Below, in pieces: positions 44,755 through 57,330 of a DNA stretch of 64,000 nt. Made by a program: the position numbers and the translations under genes. The notes below the pieces were generated by a model that saw only the letters and a program-made list of their open reading frames with translations, had not been told where the DNA came from and ran no database searches. Source of the DNA: Petunia secreta (taxonomy: Eukaryota; Streptophyta; Magnoliopsida; Solanales; Solanaceae); contig JARKIP010000022.1 in assembly GCA_029990175.1 (NCBI GenBank), positions 22,604,001-22,668,000 on the forward strand. Direction: 5' to 3'. Position 1 is the first letter of the stretch. Every line of letters begins with the position of its first letter.

Positions 44755-46427
44755 AATGGTGAAAATGCCAATAGGCACCAGTTATCTCCCGATGAACAAA
44801 CTGGTCCATTTACACCTCCACTTCCAATGGAAAACACACCTGTACCACTACCGCCTCCGGAGGACCCTTCTTCCTCAAGGTCTAACGACTCTTTCCAAGC
44901 ATTCGTTATACGCTCCTTGCGAAGTCTTCAAGCACAATTCACTAAACAAGCAAATTTTAATGCTGAATTTTGCAGTTCTTTAAAGGCAGCCTCGATAAGA
45001 AATAATGCTACCCTTACCGATACCCCACCTGTAGCTCCGAATAGAGGCATCCCGAACTTTATTCCCATGGGCGCGACAACAAGGGGACCTCAAAATGGGG
45101 CCACGTCTAGAGGCTAGGGAACTACAGCCAACACCAATCCACCCTTTAGGATGGTTCCTAACGTGGCGGAAACTAACGCCTCGATAGACCTCAAAAAATA
45201 AAGCAAGGAAATCGAAGCCTGAGTCGAGGCTCGAGTCAAGAAGCGACTTGAAAATGTCCCCGGGGTGAGAAAACATCAAAGGGCGTTGAAAATTGATAAA
45301 TGCAAGCAATTTCCCTACAAGCCCGAGGCTGCACCAGCACCTATTCCAAAGCATTTCAAGATGCAAATCTTAAAGAAGTAAGATAGAACTACCAACCCAG
45401 TTGAACACGTAAGCGAGTTCATGGCGATAGTGAAGGGGAATGATTTGTCTTTAAAAAAAAAAGAAGGAATCAATGTTTTTGAAAAAAATATGGGATACAT
45501 TGGAAAAGGGGGCACTACGTGGGCACATGCACTTGCCTTCGAAATCTATCTCAGCTTTTAAGGAACTGGTTGACTCGTTCATTAAGGCTCACACGAGGGC
45601 GCAGAAAATCCTTCAAAGAAAGGAGATATCTTCGAAGTTAAACAGCTGTCTAGAGAACAAATCAAGGACTTCCTCGAGCGATTCCAAGCAGAGAGGATGG
45701 AGTAACCAACCATAGGTGATAACTTGACAATCATGGCATTTGAGAGGAATATCAATGTTCGTAACTCTGAAGCAGCTACCGAGCTATGGAAAGAACTTCA
45801 GCAATATCAAGCTCAGACATGGGATAAGTTACACGATAGGGCTACTACTAAGATAAGGTTGGAAGAAGCAGACTAGAGAGCTGCAGGTCAAAGCTCTAGC
45901 TATAGAGGTCGCGCCGAATCCTCATGATGCGCCAAGGCGCCACGAGGGAGCTCAAAGGGTCGATATAAGCCTTACAACTCACAAAGGCAGCATGTGAGTC
46001 AGAGACTCGAGGGACCACTTATAAGCCAATGCCTCGGAGGTCGAGTTAACCTCACTGTTAACAAAAAGAGTACAACGGGGCTCGCCTTGGTATCCAAGGA
46101 CAATGATTTGCCTTGAATACCAAATTACAGTTTCAATGTGTCGACTGCGGAGCTAGTAAATGCATTTAAGAGGATGACGGACTAGGGGGTGAGATTACCG
46201 AAGGATATGAGAACCTCCCCGAGAAAAAGAGATCAAAACTTGCATTACGAGTTTCATGCTGATTATGGTCACCGAACGGAGGATTGCAAGGCTCTTTACC
46301 TTGAGGTGGCCCACTTGTTAAAGAAAAGCTTGTTGGGAGAATTCCTTCTGACAAAAGGAAGCAGAACTTTACCAAAAATAGATGAGATGGACCGTCACCG
46401 AAGGCACCTCCCATCGAAAGGGTTGTG
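44755..46427 (+). pseudogene. gag: Element D gag
   Basis: Reading starts in GENANRHQLSPDEQTGPF with no clear initiator. A Pro-rich stretch (PLPPPEDPSSSRS), FQAFVIRSLRSLQAQF and later KHFKMQILKK...NPVEHVSEFMA follow, then a DFLERFQAERM and IMAFERNINVRN block. The C-terminal knuckle-like part reads LHYEFHADYGHRTEDCKALY, the usual C/H-rich end of Tat gag. About ten in-frame stops and several frame changes break it. Confidence 0.7.
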
Positions 46428-46499
46428 AATGTGATAACAGGTGGTTCGGAGGTAAACATCGTGAATTTATCCACTGGAAATAAGTTTTCTACACTTTCA

Positions 46500-49234
46500 A
46501 AACCTTAGAGAAGCGGACTTGAACTGGGGGTTCGGGTAAGGAGATTGTTTTTTACGATAATGATTGTGATGGGATGATGCTTCCCTATAATTATGCATTG
46601 GTCATCATGCTGAGAATCAACGACTCAGACACTAAGCGAGTCTTGGAAAATGGAGGAAGTGCGTAGATTTTACAGACTTGAATAAATCTTGTCCCAAAGA
46701 TTCATACACATTGCCTCGAATGGACAGGTTAATAGACTCCACGGCTAGACACAAGTTGTTAACCTTCTCGGATGCATACTCGGGGTACAACCAAATCTTG
46801 ATGGATCTGAAGGATGAAGAGAAAACCTCGTTCATCGCTGACCGAGGTACTTACCATTACAAAGTGATGCCCTTCGGACTCAAGAATGTAGGAGTAACTT
46901 ACCAAAGGCTAGTATGTCGGATGTTTAAAGATTATATTGGAAAGTCGATGTAAGTTTACATAGACGACGTGATATTCAAATGGGTTCAGGTAGAAGATTA
47001 TTTAAATCATCTAAGAGAGGCCTTCCCTATTTTAAGTCAATACAACATGAAGTTGAACCCTGAGAAGTGTGCATTCGAGGTCGGTTCGGGGAAGTTTTAG
47101 GATTCATAGTCTCCGAAAGAGAAATCGAGGCTAATCCTTAGAAAATCAAAGCCATTGAAGAGATTCCTGAGGTGCTTTTGGGGACTAAGGATGTTCAATG
47201 CTTGACTGGCCGAGTCGCTGCCTTGAGTAGATTCATCTCGAGGTCCTCTGAGCGATGCCACAAGTTCTTCTCGGTCTTGAGAAAGAAAACTTCCTTCGAA
47301 TCGACGCCGGACTGCAGGCAAGCTTTGAAACAGTTGAAACATTATCTGGCTAACCTGTCGCTGCTCGCCAAGCCAAAAGATGGGGAAACATTGTTGGTGT
47401 ACCTAGCCGTGTTTGAAGTGTCAGTAAGTGTTGTGCTAGTTCGAGAAGAAGCTGGGTAGCAACAAGCCATCTACTATGTTGGTAAAACACTCTTCGATGA
47501 TGAAACCAGGTACCCTTATCTTGAAAAATTGGCACTTGCCTTAGTAGTCACTGCTTGAAAGCTTCAACCCTACTTACAATGTCATCATATAGTTGTAGTA
47601 GGTTTATCAGGGAGGTTGTCTACATGGGCGGTAGAGTTGAGCGAGTATGATATAACTTATCAACCCCGAACAGCCATAAAGAATTTAGCATTGGTATATT
47701 ACCTGAAGCTTAAAAGGAAAACTTGGCGTCTAAAGAGTCGGTATTAGGGGTATGGACATTGTTTACTGATAGGGTGAAAAATTCAAAGGGCTCGTGAGTC
47801 AGAATAATTTTGGTAACGCTAACATGGGAAAGAGTAAGGCACTCAATCAGATTAAAGCAGGTTACCAACAATGAAGCAGAATACGAGGCTGCGATAGCTG
47901 GCTTAGAATTAGCCAAAGAAATGGGCGTGGAAAAAATCAAATTGAGAAGTGATTCACAATTTGTGGTAAATCAAGTGTTAGAGAATACTCGGCTCGTGAT
48001 CCCCGAATGCAGCAACTCTTGGCCCGAGCACAACAAGTCTTGGCAAAGTTCCAAGAATGGAGAATTCAGCAGATACCTCGAGAAGAGAATGTTAAAGCCG
48101 ACGCCTTAGCCAACCTAGGCTCGGCAGTTGAAGAAGAACACTCGGGGACTGACTTTGTCGTTTGGATTCTCTCTTCGGCGATGAAAGGAATGAAATTGGA
48201 AATAAATGTTGTGGATCATACTCGAGATTGGCGAACCAATTTCATGTCACACTTCGACTCGGGGACTCTCTCAACAGATAAGAGAGATGCAAAAAAGTTG
48301 AGAACTCAGGAAGCTTCCTACACAATGGTCCTAGGGAAGTTGTACAAAAAGATGTATAGCGGCCCGATGGTCAAATTTCTGGGTCCGAGGGAGGTCAAAT
48401 ATGTAATGAGAGAGGTACACGAAGGCGAATATGGTAAACATTGGGGGGAAAAGCTCTGGTTCGCAAATTACTTCGGGCCGGTTACTATTGGCCAACTATT
48501 AGCGCAGATGCCAAAGCCTTCATGAAAAAGTGTGACAAATGCCAGCGACACGAAAGAACGATTCATCAACATGCTGAGCCTCTTTATTCAGTTCTGTCTC
48601 CTTGGCCCTTCATGAAGTGGGGGGTGGATATGATTGGGCCACATCTAAAAGCCAAAGGAAGTGTTCGGTTCATACTAGTGCTGACTGATTACTTCATCAA
48701 ATGGGTGAAAGCAGGGTCTTTCACCAATGTCAGGAAAAAGGAGGTGATCAATTTTATTCGAAAGAAGATTATCAACGGGTTCGGTGTTCCAAAGGAGATT
48801 ACTTGTGACAATGGCTCTCAGTTCGTTGGTGCCAACTTCACAGATTTTCTCAAGAAATGGGAAAATAAAAGATTGTATCGACCCGCTGTCATCCAAGCGC
48901 GAATGGCCAAGTTGAGTCTTCAAATAGAGTGATCGTTGAAAATATAAAGAAAAATCTCGACGCAGCGAAAGGCCTATGGCCCGAGGAATTGCCCGGGGTA
49001 TTATGGGCAATGCGAACAACGGAGAAAGACAAACTTAGAGACTTCAAAGCAGGGGATTATGTGGTCGAATCAATCTACCAAGGAGAAGAACGTAGGCAAG
49101 TTTGTTGGTAACTGGAATGACTCTATAGGGTCAAGGCAATCGTTGGAAATGGGTCTTATCAATTGGAATAATTGAAAGGCAAACCTGAACCCATGAATCA
49201 GAATGTTTCTAATTTAAAGCAGTACTATTTCTGA
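46500..49234 (+). pseudogene. pol: Element D pol: partial protease, RT, two RNase H domains, integrase
   Basis: The protease start (YNYALVIMLRINDSDTKRVL) is joined near 46645 directly to RT GKWRKCVDFTDLNKSCPKDS, an internal deletion of the protease end and RT N-terminus. The RT palm shows FIADRGTYHYKVMPFGLKN and VYIDDVIFK (YIDD kept, preceded by a stop). RNase H: LLVYLAVFEVSVSVVLVREE. Second RNase H: TNNEAEYEAAIAGLELAKEM and LRSDSQFVVNQVLE. Integrase: CDKCQRHERTIHQHAEPLYS, GVDMIGPH (D), EITCDNGSQFVG (D); the Glu region is disrupted. The end is LKQYYF, stop 49232-49234. Many frame changes. Confidence 0.8.
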
Positions 49235-49800
49235 CATCGAGGTATATTACCCTTCCTCAATAAAATCTCACCTACGGCGGTGAGCAGTCAATCTCGACTT
49301 GAAGCCTATCATACCGGGGACTATAAACAAACCCGAAGACAAGCTATTCGAACATCGGAGACTGTCGCCCAAAGAATAGTTTAGTATCTTCTATTCGCTC
49401 GATAGTGGCTTCATCTCAAAATTTCACCTAAGTCTAGCTTCGACTAGGTTAAAACTTGTGTAATGCCTATCATGGCCTATTGCTATTAATGGAATGAACT
49501 TTATTCAACATCTCTTTATTTTGAAGCTTAATTTACCGAAGTAATACCAATTGACTGAGGTCACTTCTTCATGTTTTGGCTCGGGAACGAGACGTCGTTC
49601 CAAGCTAGCATCGGATTATTGAAAGTTATTAAGTCTTGCGAGCAAAAAGTATCCTAAAATGCCTAGTCTAACACTTTCAAAGCAAAGTAAAGACACACTT
49701 AAAAATAGAAATGAAATTCATTAAACCAAGCTCGAAAGCTTCCGAAATTGTACATTAAACAAATCCCGAAGGATACAAAAAATTGTTTGTACAAAATGGC
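49235..49800. other. Element D spacer between integrase and antisense ORF
   Basis: About 0.55 kb, no ORF. Contains GGGAACGAGACGTCGTTCCA, the inverted-repeat block shared with elements G and A. Confidence 0.5.
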
Positions 49801-52630
49801 TCGATGGCCACAACAAAAAGACAGAATTATAAAAAACAAGTAGCTAAGCTTTGGGATCTCTTCCCCTTCATAGGATCTATCTTCGGAGCTCTCCTCTCCC
49901 TCTTTGCCATCTTTGGTTTCGCTCTCATCCGAGCCTTCACTCGAGGGCAGCTCATCAATGATCCTTTGAGCTTCAGCAGCATTGCCTTGAGCCTTGGCAA
50001 TCTCTTTATCTAGAACGATATCTTCGGCTTTGAACTCCTCGAGGGCTTTCAGCCGAGTCTTGATTATGGTTCAGGTCTCTTCAAGCTTCGCCCTTGTGGC
50101 CCTGACCTCCTTGACTCTTGAGATCTACAACCCTGCCCCGAAGTCATGTAACCTCAGCCTCATGCTCGGGCACTCTACCCACTTGGCCTTCTAGCTGCAG
50201 AAGTTTTAGTGTGTATTCTTTAAACTTCTCATGGTATTTATGGTCATTATTAACAAGTTGGGCCTGGGTGAGAATTAACTCGACATGGAGCTGCTCGATT
50301 TCTATGTTCAGCCTCGAACACTCAGCTGCATGGCCCTCATCCATTGTTTGCAATTGAGCTTTGGAGGCAACAACAGCCTCACGCTTCTCTGCCTTGGCCT
50401 TAGCAGCAGCCTCACGAGCTTGCTTCGACTCGAGATTGGACTAGGCTAGTTGGGACTGAAGATCAGAAATCTGATCCAGCTACTTATTTTTCTAGCCTTC
50501 CTATGAGCTGGCCACATTTTTTACCTCTTCAGCCCTCTTATGCTCGAGTCGAGCAGCCTTCAATGAGAGGACGAGGCTCTAAAAAAAAGTGGTAAAGAAT
50601 TAGGAATAGCAATGTGGATTTGAAAAGGAAGTGGTGATCTTGAAGGACTTACCCAAAGATCAGTAGCGGCCGGCCATCAACCTTATCAGGGTAAACTCAT
50701 CGAGTATCTTATCTTCATTTGGCCCCACCAATACGTCGAGGCCCACAATATCCCTCTGAGTACAGTCTAAAAAGTTAAGAAATGGTTAAAGCCTGAACTT
50801 CCTCAAAGTCTTCACTGGAGCTGAGGTCAGGAACGGCTCACAACAAGCTTGAGCCATGCTCGACACCATGCCTTCACCAACTTTGGCCTTGCCCTTTGCC
50901 TTAGTAGTGTTCTGATCAAGCTCCTCGAGGTTTATCACTTTGGTTTCCCTATGGGTCACAGCCTCGATCTCCTCAAGCGCCTTGGGATCTTCATTACTGG
51001 GTTTGTCGATCAGACCCCGACGTGGTTTGGCAACAGCCCCTGACTCCGGAGCAACAATCACTTCAACTCGGGGGCGCTTTGCCTTAGTTGGCCTCTTCGA
51101 GGTTTCTCTCTTCCTCTTTGGATCTATGGAAAGGTTTAAAGGATGAAGCTTATGGATAAAAGAAGAAGAAGAAGTTGAAATACAAAAAAAATCGACCGAG
51201 GAAGACGTCTTCACCTTTTGAAGTCCCTTGGCCCAGGGAGCCCTTTGACACTTTGGTTGCAGCAATGGCCTTGGCCAGGCTCTCTATTTTGTCAACGCTT
51301 TTCGCGGCGTCAATCACAGTTTTTTCCTTCTTCGTCTCCTTCTTCTTTCCCTTGCTCTTCTCTTCACCTTCCACCTCCTTCGATTTTGCAATCTTATTTG
51401 AGAAACCCATTAAGAGGAAAGGTGGAACATCTCAAGGAGAGTACCTCGGATAGTTGATAAAAGAATTGCAATGTGACTAATCACCATGCCTCTTGCATGC
51501 CCAATTGTTGTGCTCTTTCGCAGCCATGATCATCCAAGTCCTATTGGGATGAGTTCGGATCGTTATCACAACTTTTACCTACTCAAGCAAGTCAGCCAAG
51601 GGCTGACCGGTACTCTATTAGCTGCAAAAGATATAAGAAACAATGAGTAACCGATGACCAAATGGCTTAGACAAAGAATCGATGCAACATAACGAGGTAC
51701 TTATGTTAGCCATTCCACGCTTCGGGAAATCCGAGTTTGATGGAAAGTAGTCTTGTAGGAAGAAGAACGTATCGGTCACACTAACCTCGGTCTCTGTGGT
51801 CCTTACTCTTCGAGATCAGGGAGAAATTACCTCATTTGTTCAGGGCTATGATTCCTCCTGATTAAGTGTTGGAAGGTGAAATATAACCCCGTCTTTTGGC
51901 TCAAGAAGAGAAGGGATTGCACCACTCTCTAGAATCCGTGGCCGAGTTGGGTGAGGCAGAAGTTATATGTTCGGAAAAATATATCACTCACACCATGGAT
52001 GGGAAGGATAAAACCTAAAGTAAAAAGATAAGTGTAAACGAGTTGCAAACACAGCTATCTGGGGCAGGAACCACGATCTCAACCTTGGGACACCACTTGC
52101 AATCCTCCCGAACCAGTTCTATACAATCCTGTTTAATGAAGCTCGGTGTTGATTGAACCGGCACATTCCTATCCAACACCTGCTGGGTGTCTGATTGGTC
52201 TTGAAGTTTAATGTCCTTTTCTATGCTAAAACTCGAAAGGATGATTTGGCGAGGCTCTAGGTATTGGTCAGTAGGAATCTTCTTCTTCTTGGGCTTCGAG
52301 GGACCAGCCTCAATTTTAGCCTCGGTTTCACCTACAGCCGGTATCTTCATTGCCTATCTCTTTGATATCAGCGACGTCGTCGTCATCACCATCATCACCT
52401 TCAGCGTCATCACCGCCATTGTCATCCAATACCTCAAGTTTATCGCGGTCAACAGTTTTCTTACATCTTCTAACACCACTTGCCTGAGACGTCGCTTTAT
52501 CGTCACCACCCGTCAGTGCGACGATGTCCAAAGGCTGGATAACGTTTACCAACTCGCCGCCGACGAGCATGATTGTGGCGTCTGGGGTTTCTTTATCAAA
52601 AGAACCACTAATGGAGTCTATTGCAGACAT
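49800..52630 (-). pseudogene. Antisense ORF of element D (gypsy-type 'transposase' family)
   Basis: Start ATG 52630 (MSAIDSISGSFDKETPDATI), an acidic run (DDNGGDDAEGDDGDDDDVAD), a basic PSKPKKKKIPTDQYLEPRQI, then the conserved region in pieces (52.1-51.6 kb: CKWCPKVEI, LPTRLLSIKLGFPEAWNG). Basic and Ser-rich linkers at 51.4-51.0 kb (KEVEGEEKSKGKKKETKKE; KRKRETSKRPTKAKRPRVEV) and a long coiled coil (50.6-50.0 kb: RLNIEIEQLHVELILTQAQL) follow, with an acidic tail near 49.85 kb. Stops and frame changes are present. Position and order match the antisense ORF of element G. Confidence 0.7.
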
Positions 52631-53013
52631 TATCGCTTAAAAGATAAATATGGATTCTGGATTATAAAATCAAAGGTTTTGAGGAAAGGATTTTGAATGA
52701 AGAAAGATGGAATCGCTTAAAAATTGGAGAGGAAATTTGACTGTTAAATCAATACACCATGTGGGAGAAATAACGATGAAGTGAGTGTATTTATACAGGG
52801 AACACAATCATTACTATAACGTTGGTAATGCCAACTGAAATGTCGTGACCGTTCAGAGCAAATCAACAATTGCCATGTTTGGCGCAACGGGAAGATCAAG
52901 TGACTGATCTCTTTTAAAATTCTTGCTGTATATTTTTTCGTGTCATTCTCCTGCCTGAATTTATCCACTCCTCGGTAACTCTTTCACTTGCTCGAGGAGT
53001 GGGGGGGACTATC

Positions 53014-53543
53014 TGTATTGTGTAAAAATGGTTCGGACATGTGGGGACTCGAGCGCATGATGCAGAGCACGTCAAGCAAAGGTTCACTAGATTCTCATTG
53101 AGGTAAAACAACTTAACCACCGAGGTGATCATCTGAAGGTGAGTAATCGGCCTCATGACCTCGAGGTGAAAGATCTTAGCCTCGGTTAGATAGCCTCTAC
53201 TTCAGCTGGGTGGCTGCCCCATGATCTCAGCCCACTACCATGTCTTCCACAGGAATAGGAAGTAGGCATGGCCACGACTGGAACATGGAGAATGTGGCTG
53301 AAACTTCTCCAATTCGGTAATCTATATATAGCATGTTATCTCATGTTGTAATCATCTGGAAAATATACCAAAGCTATGTCAAAATTTGTATTCATTATTG
53401 TGATTATTGAAATATAACGTTTCATTGTTCTTTATTCGATTGTCTACTTTCATTCACTGTGTTTGCGCGACTTTGATACTTGGCATTGCTAGTAAACCCG
53501 TTCAAATTCGATTTGTTGTCCTAAGCTGATTTAGACCAATACA
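53014..53543 (+). repeat. 3' LTR of element D
   Basis: 530 bp, TGTATTGTGTAAAA to TTTAGACCAATACA (TGTATTG/CAATACA inverted ends), preceded by the purine tract GAGGAGTGGGGGGGACTATC. TATA-like CTATATATAG near 53323. Confidence 0.75.
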
Positions 53544-54544
53544 CAAAGTACCGACTCTACAAAACAAATACATAACTGAAAAGGAATAAAGATAGAGTGA
53601 ATAATGCGATACAGTAAATCTCATCAACCGTCCCCAAATAGATTGTAGCAAAACATGCATACGGTAAGAAAATAGAGTTAAAGAATTAAAATGGTGTATA
53701 AATACACGTTGTACGAAGATATACTTAATCATATGTATTAGGCACAATACTAATAAAATGGCATCTAACCTAAAACTTGTGTTATAAGTAAATCGGACAA
53801 ATTTGTATTTAGGGCCATAAACAATTGTGAAATGAAACAATAGTAGTAGGGTACGAATTGTATATCTTGAGTGATAGTTACAATGGGGTGATTGGGATAT
53901 TTATAGACTAAGTATTACCTCAATTCCAATTCTAGTAATATTCTAGGGACTTTTACACTAAAAGACAAGCAATACACAAAAATTACCAAAAACGGCTCCT
54001 ATTTACGAATCTTACCAAAATATCACTCTTTTCCCGAGATAGTAGCCTGCCACAATTTTATACAAGTTTATACACATGTAAAATTGTATAAATTTGCATA
54101 AGTGTGTATGTGCGAGTTAATAAATCTGTATAAGTTTTTAAATTTCTTTAGTATTAAGGATGTTTATATGAATTTTTACTTTTTGTGTATATTTTGTGTT
54201 TCTCTCATTGCCTATGTAGTTATCTATGTATATTCAAGTATAATTTATTTTTTTTTTTGGAGGAAATTTGTGTGTATAAACTTGTCCAAAGTAATAATAT
54301 AACCAAAATCAACAATATAAATTCAGTGAAATAAAAAAACGTAACGACACCACCAGCCGGAGAGGGCGTCTACCGGCGGCTCAGTAGCAAGGGAGGGGGA
54401 GATTTTGGTAGCTAGAATTTTTTATTTTGAAGGAGTGCTTAAATTTATAATTTTAGCAATGGGGGTTATGCAAAAAAAAAAATGTGGTCTGCTGTTTGTA
54501 ATTTTATGTAGTGGGCTGCCTATTTTTAAAAATTTTCTAATATT
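53544..54544. other. AT-rich non-coding DNA, possible small element
   Basis: No gene. Between about 53985 and 54545 there are long A/T-rich runs and imperfect terminal similarity (AAAATTACCAAAAACGGC at the left, reverse of GCCTATTTTTAAAAATTTT at the right), which could be a non-autonomous DNA element. Evidence is weak. Confidence 0.3.
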
Positions 54545-54784
54545 CTATTCGTAGGGCCCACGGCTCATTACATAGGTCGGTTAGTTAATTCCTACCCCAG
54601 GTAGGAGTAATATAGATCTAAGGCAGCCCAATCGTTACAATAGCCTGAGCAGCTGCTGCGACCGTTGCTCGTGAGGTTAACGTGTGCTCCTAGGTCTGTT
54701 GTCGTTATCTTCTGACTCGTTTTATGTGGGGCCAATGGGTCTTCGGGTCCGCTGATTTACGATGGTGTAAATTATGCTCATACA
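54545..54784 (-). repeat. Partial Tat-like LTR
   Basis: The right edge in minus orientation is GGGGAGAGGGGACTGAT followed by TGTATGAGCATAATTTAC, the purine tract plus TGTATG start seen in the other Tat LTRs here. The other edge is not defined; the start given is approximate. Confidence 0.35.
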
Positions 54785-56144
54785 ATCAGTCCCCTCTCCC
54801 CACTTTCTGAGTGCTTACATTAACGGTTAGGAAGTGAAGTGATGTGCCAGCCGAAATCTAGTTGTATTTTGTATCAACTGCACCGCTTTGATTTGACATG
54901 TATTATTTCACACTTGAGTATGTCCACGTGTCAGTGTCTGATTAGATGTCCATTTTACGCGACTTTCCAATGTCATTATTGCGCTCTGCCAAAACTGTCA
55001 TTAGCACAACTTTTTTGTATTTTCCATCATAACTATGTCGTATGTATTCACTTCTTATGTACCTATATATACTTGTTCCTCATTTCACCTTCTTCTCATT
55101 GCTTTATCCTAAATTTCTTCAGCAAATGCCTTTGCTAACAAAAAGAATTTCCTTTTCCCTTCTCTCTTTCACAAATCTCCCTCTTCCCTAATGAAAGCTC
55201 CTGTTAACTTCCTCACCACTGACTTCAAACCAGGCTACAACATCCTTCCGTAATCATATACTCCAATAATGGGGAGTTACATGAGTTGTTAATTAATAAG
55301 GTGATTGTTGCGATGATGGATTTGTCACGTGATGTTGTGTCAATCGATAATGGTACCGCAAGGCCTCTGTATCTCCTTGGATTTAAAACCCTTAAGGGTC
55401 CCTCCGGCAATAATATGGCCTCTCATCTTTTTCTTGCCTTTTTCTTCTACGAGTACTATATGTACCCTTTGTCGTAGTGACTTGAATCAAATCTGGTAAC
55501 CTCAAACTCTATATTTCCTTCATTTTTAAACACTAACACTTCTATGTTCCTGTACAATTTTTTCCAGACCCTTTCTAACCACCGACAATTCAGTCTCACC
55601 ACACACTTCTTTCTGCCCCCTCTCAATAATGTCACAACCCAATTTCTTATCAACTCGTGACTGGCACCCGGTGTCATTAACTTGAGTGAGCGGACCTTCT
55701 AAACTTTTTTTATTATATTCTAATTCTAACATGACATGCAAATATGTGGTTCTTTAAAAATGTTTAAATAGAAATAAACATATAATATTTAATAACAAGA
55801 AATTTTCTAGAAACTGAAGGTTCAATATAAAATATAATTTTTTTTTTGTTCAATGCAAAAATAATTTAAGACTATTAACCCACGATCCAAACTCTAGCAC
55901 TGCCTATAAAGCCTCTAATACAAGATTAAGATAATACGAGAACCGAAAGTTTGTCTCCACGGGGAATCAAAGTGGAGCTCACCAATCGACTGGTACTGGG
56001 AGAGAGTATCCTAGCTCATAGCATGTTTGCCTGCAAAACTTGTACCTACATGTCAATGTAGGTTCGCATAAAGAGAACGTTAGTACACCATGCGATAACA
56101 ATCACGATACATCTCGATAACGCTCACGTTATGGATCCAATAAC
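54785..56144. other. Non-coding region, probably Tat debris and AT-rich DNA
   Basis: Just beyond the partial LTR a promoter-like CTATATATACTTG (about 55.06 kb) precedes a short open stretch from ATG 55126 (MPLLTKRISFPFSLFHKSPS), the place where an antisense ORF begins in element E, but it stops after about 40 codons without a recognisable domain. The remainder is AT-rich; no other gene seen. Confidence 0.35.
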
Positions 56145-57330
56145 TTGACAGAGAAATTTAATGAAATGCGCGGAAGCTAAAAAAAATAGTACTAGAAACG
56201 AAAAATAAATGAAAAATAAAGATAGAATGAGTTAAAGAAAAATTTCTTAAATTCAATAACGGACCAAGAATCTCAAGAATGAAATTAGAAATTCAAGATA
56301 AGACTAAATCTTGAAAAGAGACTCCTAACAACAACAATTAGACTAGCTAATCGCCTTTGGTAGAGAATAACCTAAGAACTAGATTATGGAATCCCGACCC
56401 CCGTTAGAGTAACAAAGAACAACAGCAAAATAGAATTTACCGCCTTTCTTGAATACCTAAAAATAATCTAAAGATTTGAAAGAATTACCTTACCACCTAA
56501 AAGTGTAGACTTGAAGGTTGCAAAATAAATCCATGAGTAGCCACATACAAAAGTGCAAGAGAAAACCTCTCAATTTTTATTCATCATAAACCTCTATTGT
56601 TATGTCTAAAAATAAATAAAATAATCCCTTTATATAGGAGTAGGGGCTGGCCATAGAGCTTTCAAAATCCTACCCAAATATGATTTTTAAGTAATAATGA
56701 ATTAGAAAAAGAAACCAACTAGGAAAGAAAATTCTAATAAAATAGGAAAAGGAAGTAAATTAAAACTAAACTAGGAAAAGTAAATAATACCTGAAATAAA
56801 GTTGGTAAAATAATCTTAATTTGGAATCAAAACCTAATTAATATGAGAAAATATATCTCAATTAATTTTGGAAACAAATCCAACTTGAACTAGGAAACCT
56901 TGATAGCAACTTGGAGTACACTTCATGGAAATTTTTTGATCATCCTTTGCACGTTTTTGGGCTGAAACAAAGCATATTTTATGGGGAAAAAACGTGACCC
57001 TATATGGCTCTTCTTGGGCTTCAAGTTTGGCACACTTTAGGCTCCTTAATTAGTCCAAAAATAGACTGATTTGGAACCCAATTCTTCCACTTCAAATTGC
57101 AGTAATTTTGACTTGAATATTCATCACTTGTACCTCAATTTGGACCATATAATATTTATAACACTTAGACAAAAGATTATCCTAGGCTTGAGCTCTTCAT
57201 CTTCACAATTCAAGTGCAATCAAGCTTGTTTTGAACTTTCTTTGTGTGAGATCTTGTCATATGCCTTCCAACAGCTTCCAAAGCATCATCCAAGTATTTC
57301 AATGGAGTTTTCCTTCCATGGATGCTATCA
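56145..57330 (-). repeat. 3' LTR of element 5 (one edge approximate)
   Basis: The edge GATGCTATCA at 57330 next to the purine tract is clear. The other edge is placed where GACAGAG...GCGCGGAAGC resembles the TGATAAGGGG...CGCGGAAGC start of other LTRs. Reverse TATA (CTTTATATAGGAG) near 56.63 kb. Confidence 0.45.

Larger units (their letters stand above)
44749..53543 (+). mobile_element. Element D: Tat-type gypsy element with antisense ORF, 5' LTR missing
   Basis: Gag (from about 44755), partial protease, RT, RNase H, second RNase H, integrase to 49234, antisense ORF (52630 to about 49.8 kb, minus) and 3' LTR (53014-53543). No TGGCGCC-type primer site or matching 5' LTR precedes gag, so the 5' end was lost at the junction with 44748. 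Confidence 0.75.

Noticed and set aside
53985..54545. Mutator-like small DNA transposon
   Set aside because: Terminal similarity is imperfect and mostly A/T runs; no convincing target-site duplication found by eye, so kept only as a low-confidence note.
55126..55250. Short ORF after a TATA box as a host gene
   Set aside because: Stops after about 40 codons, no recognisable domain, and the place matches the start of Tat antisense ORFs next to an LTR.
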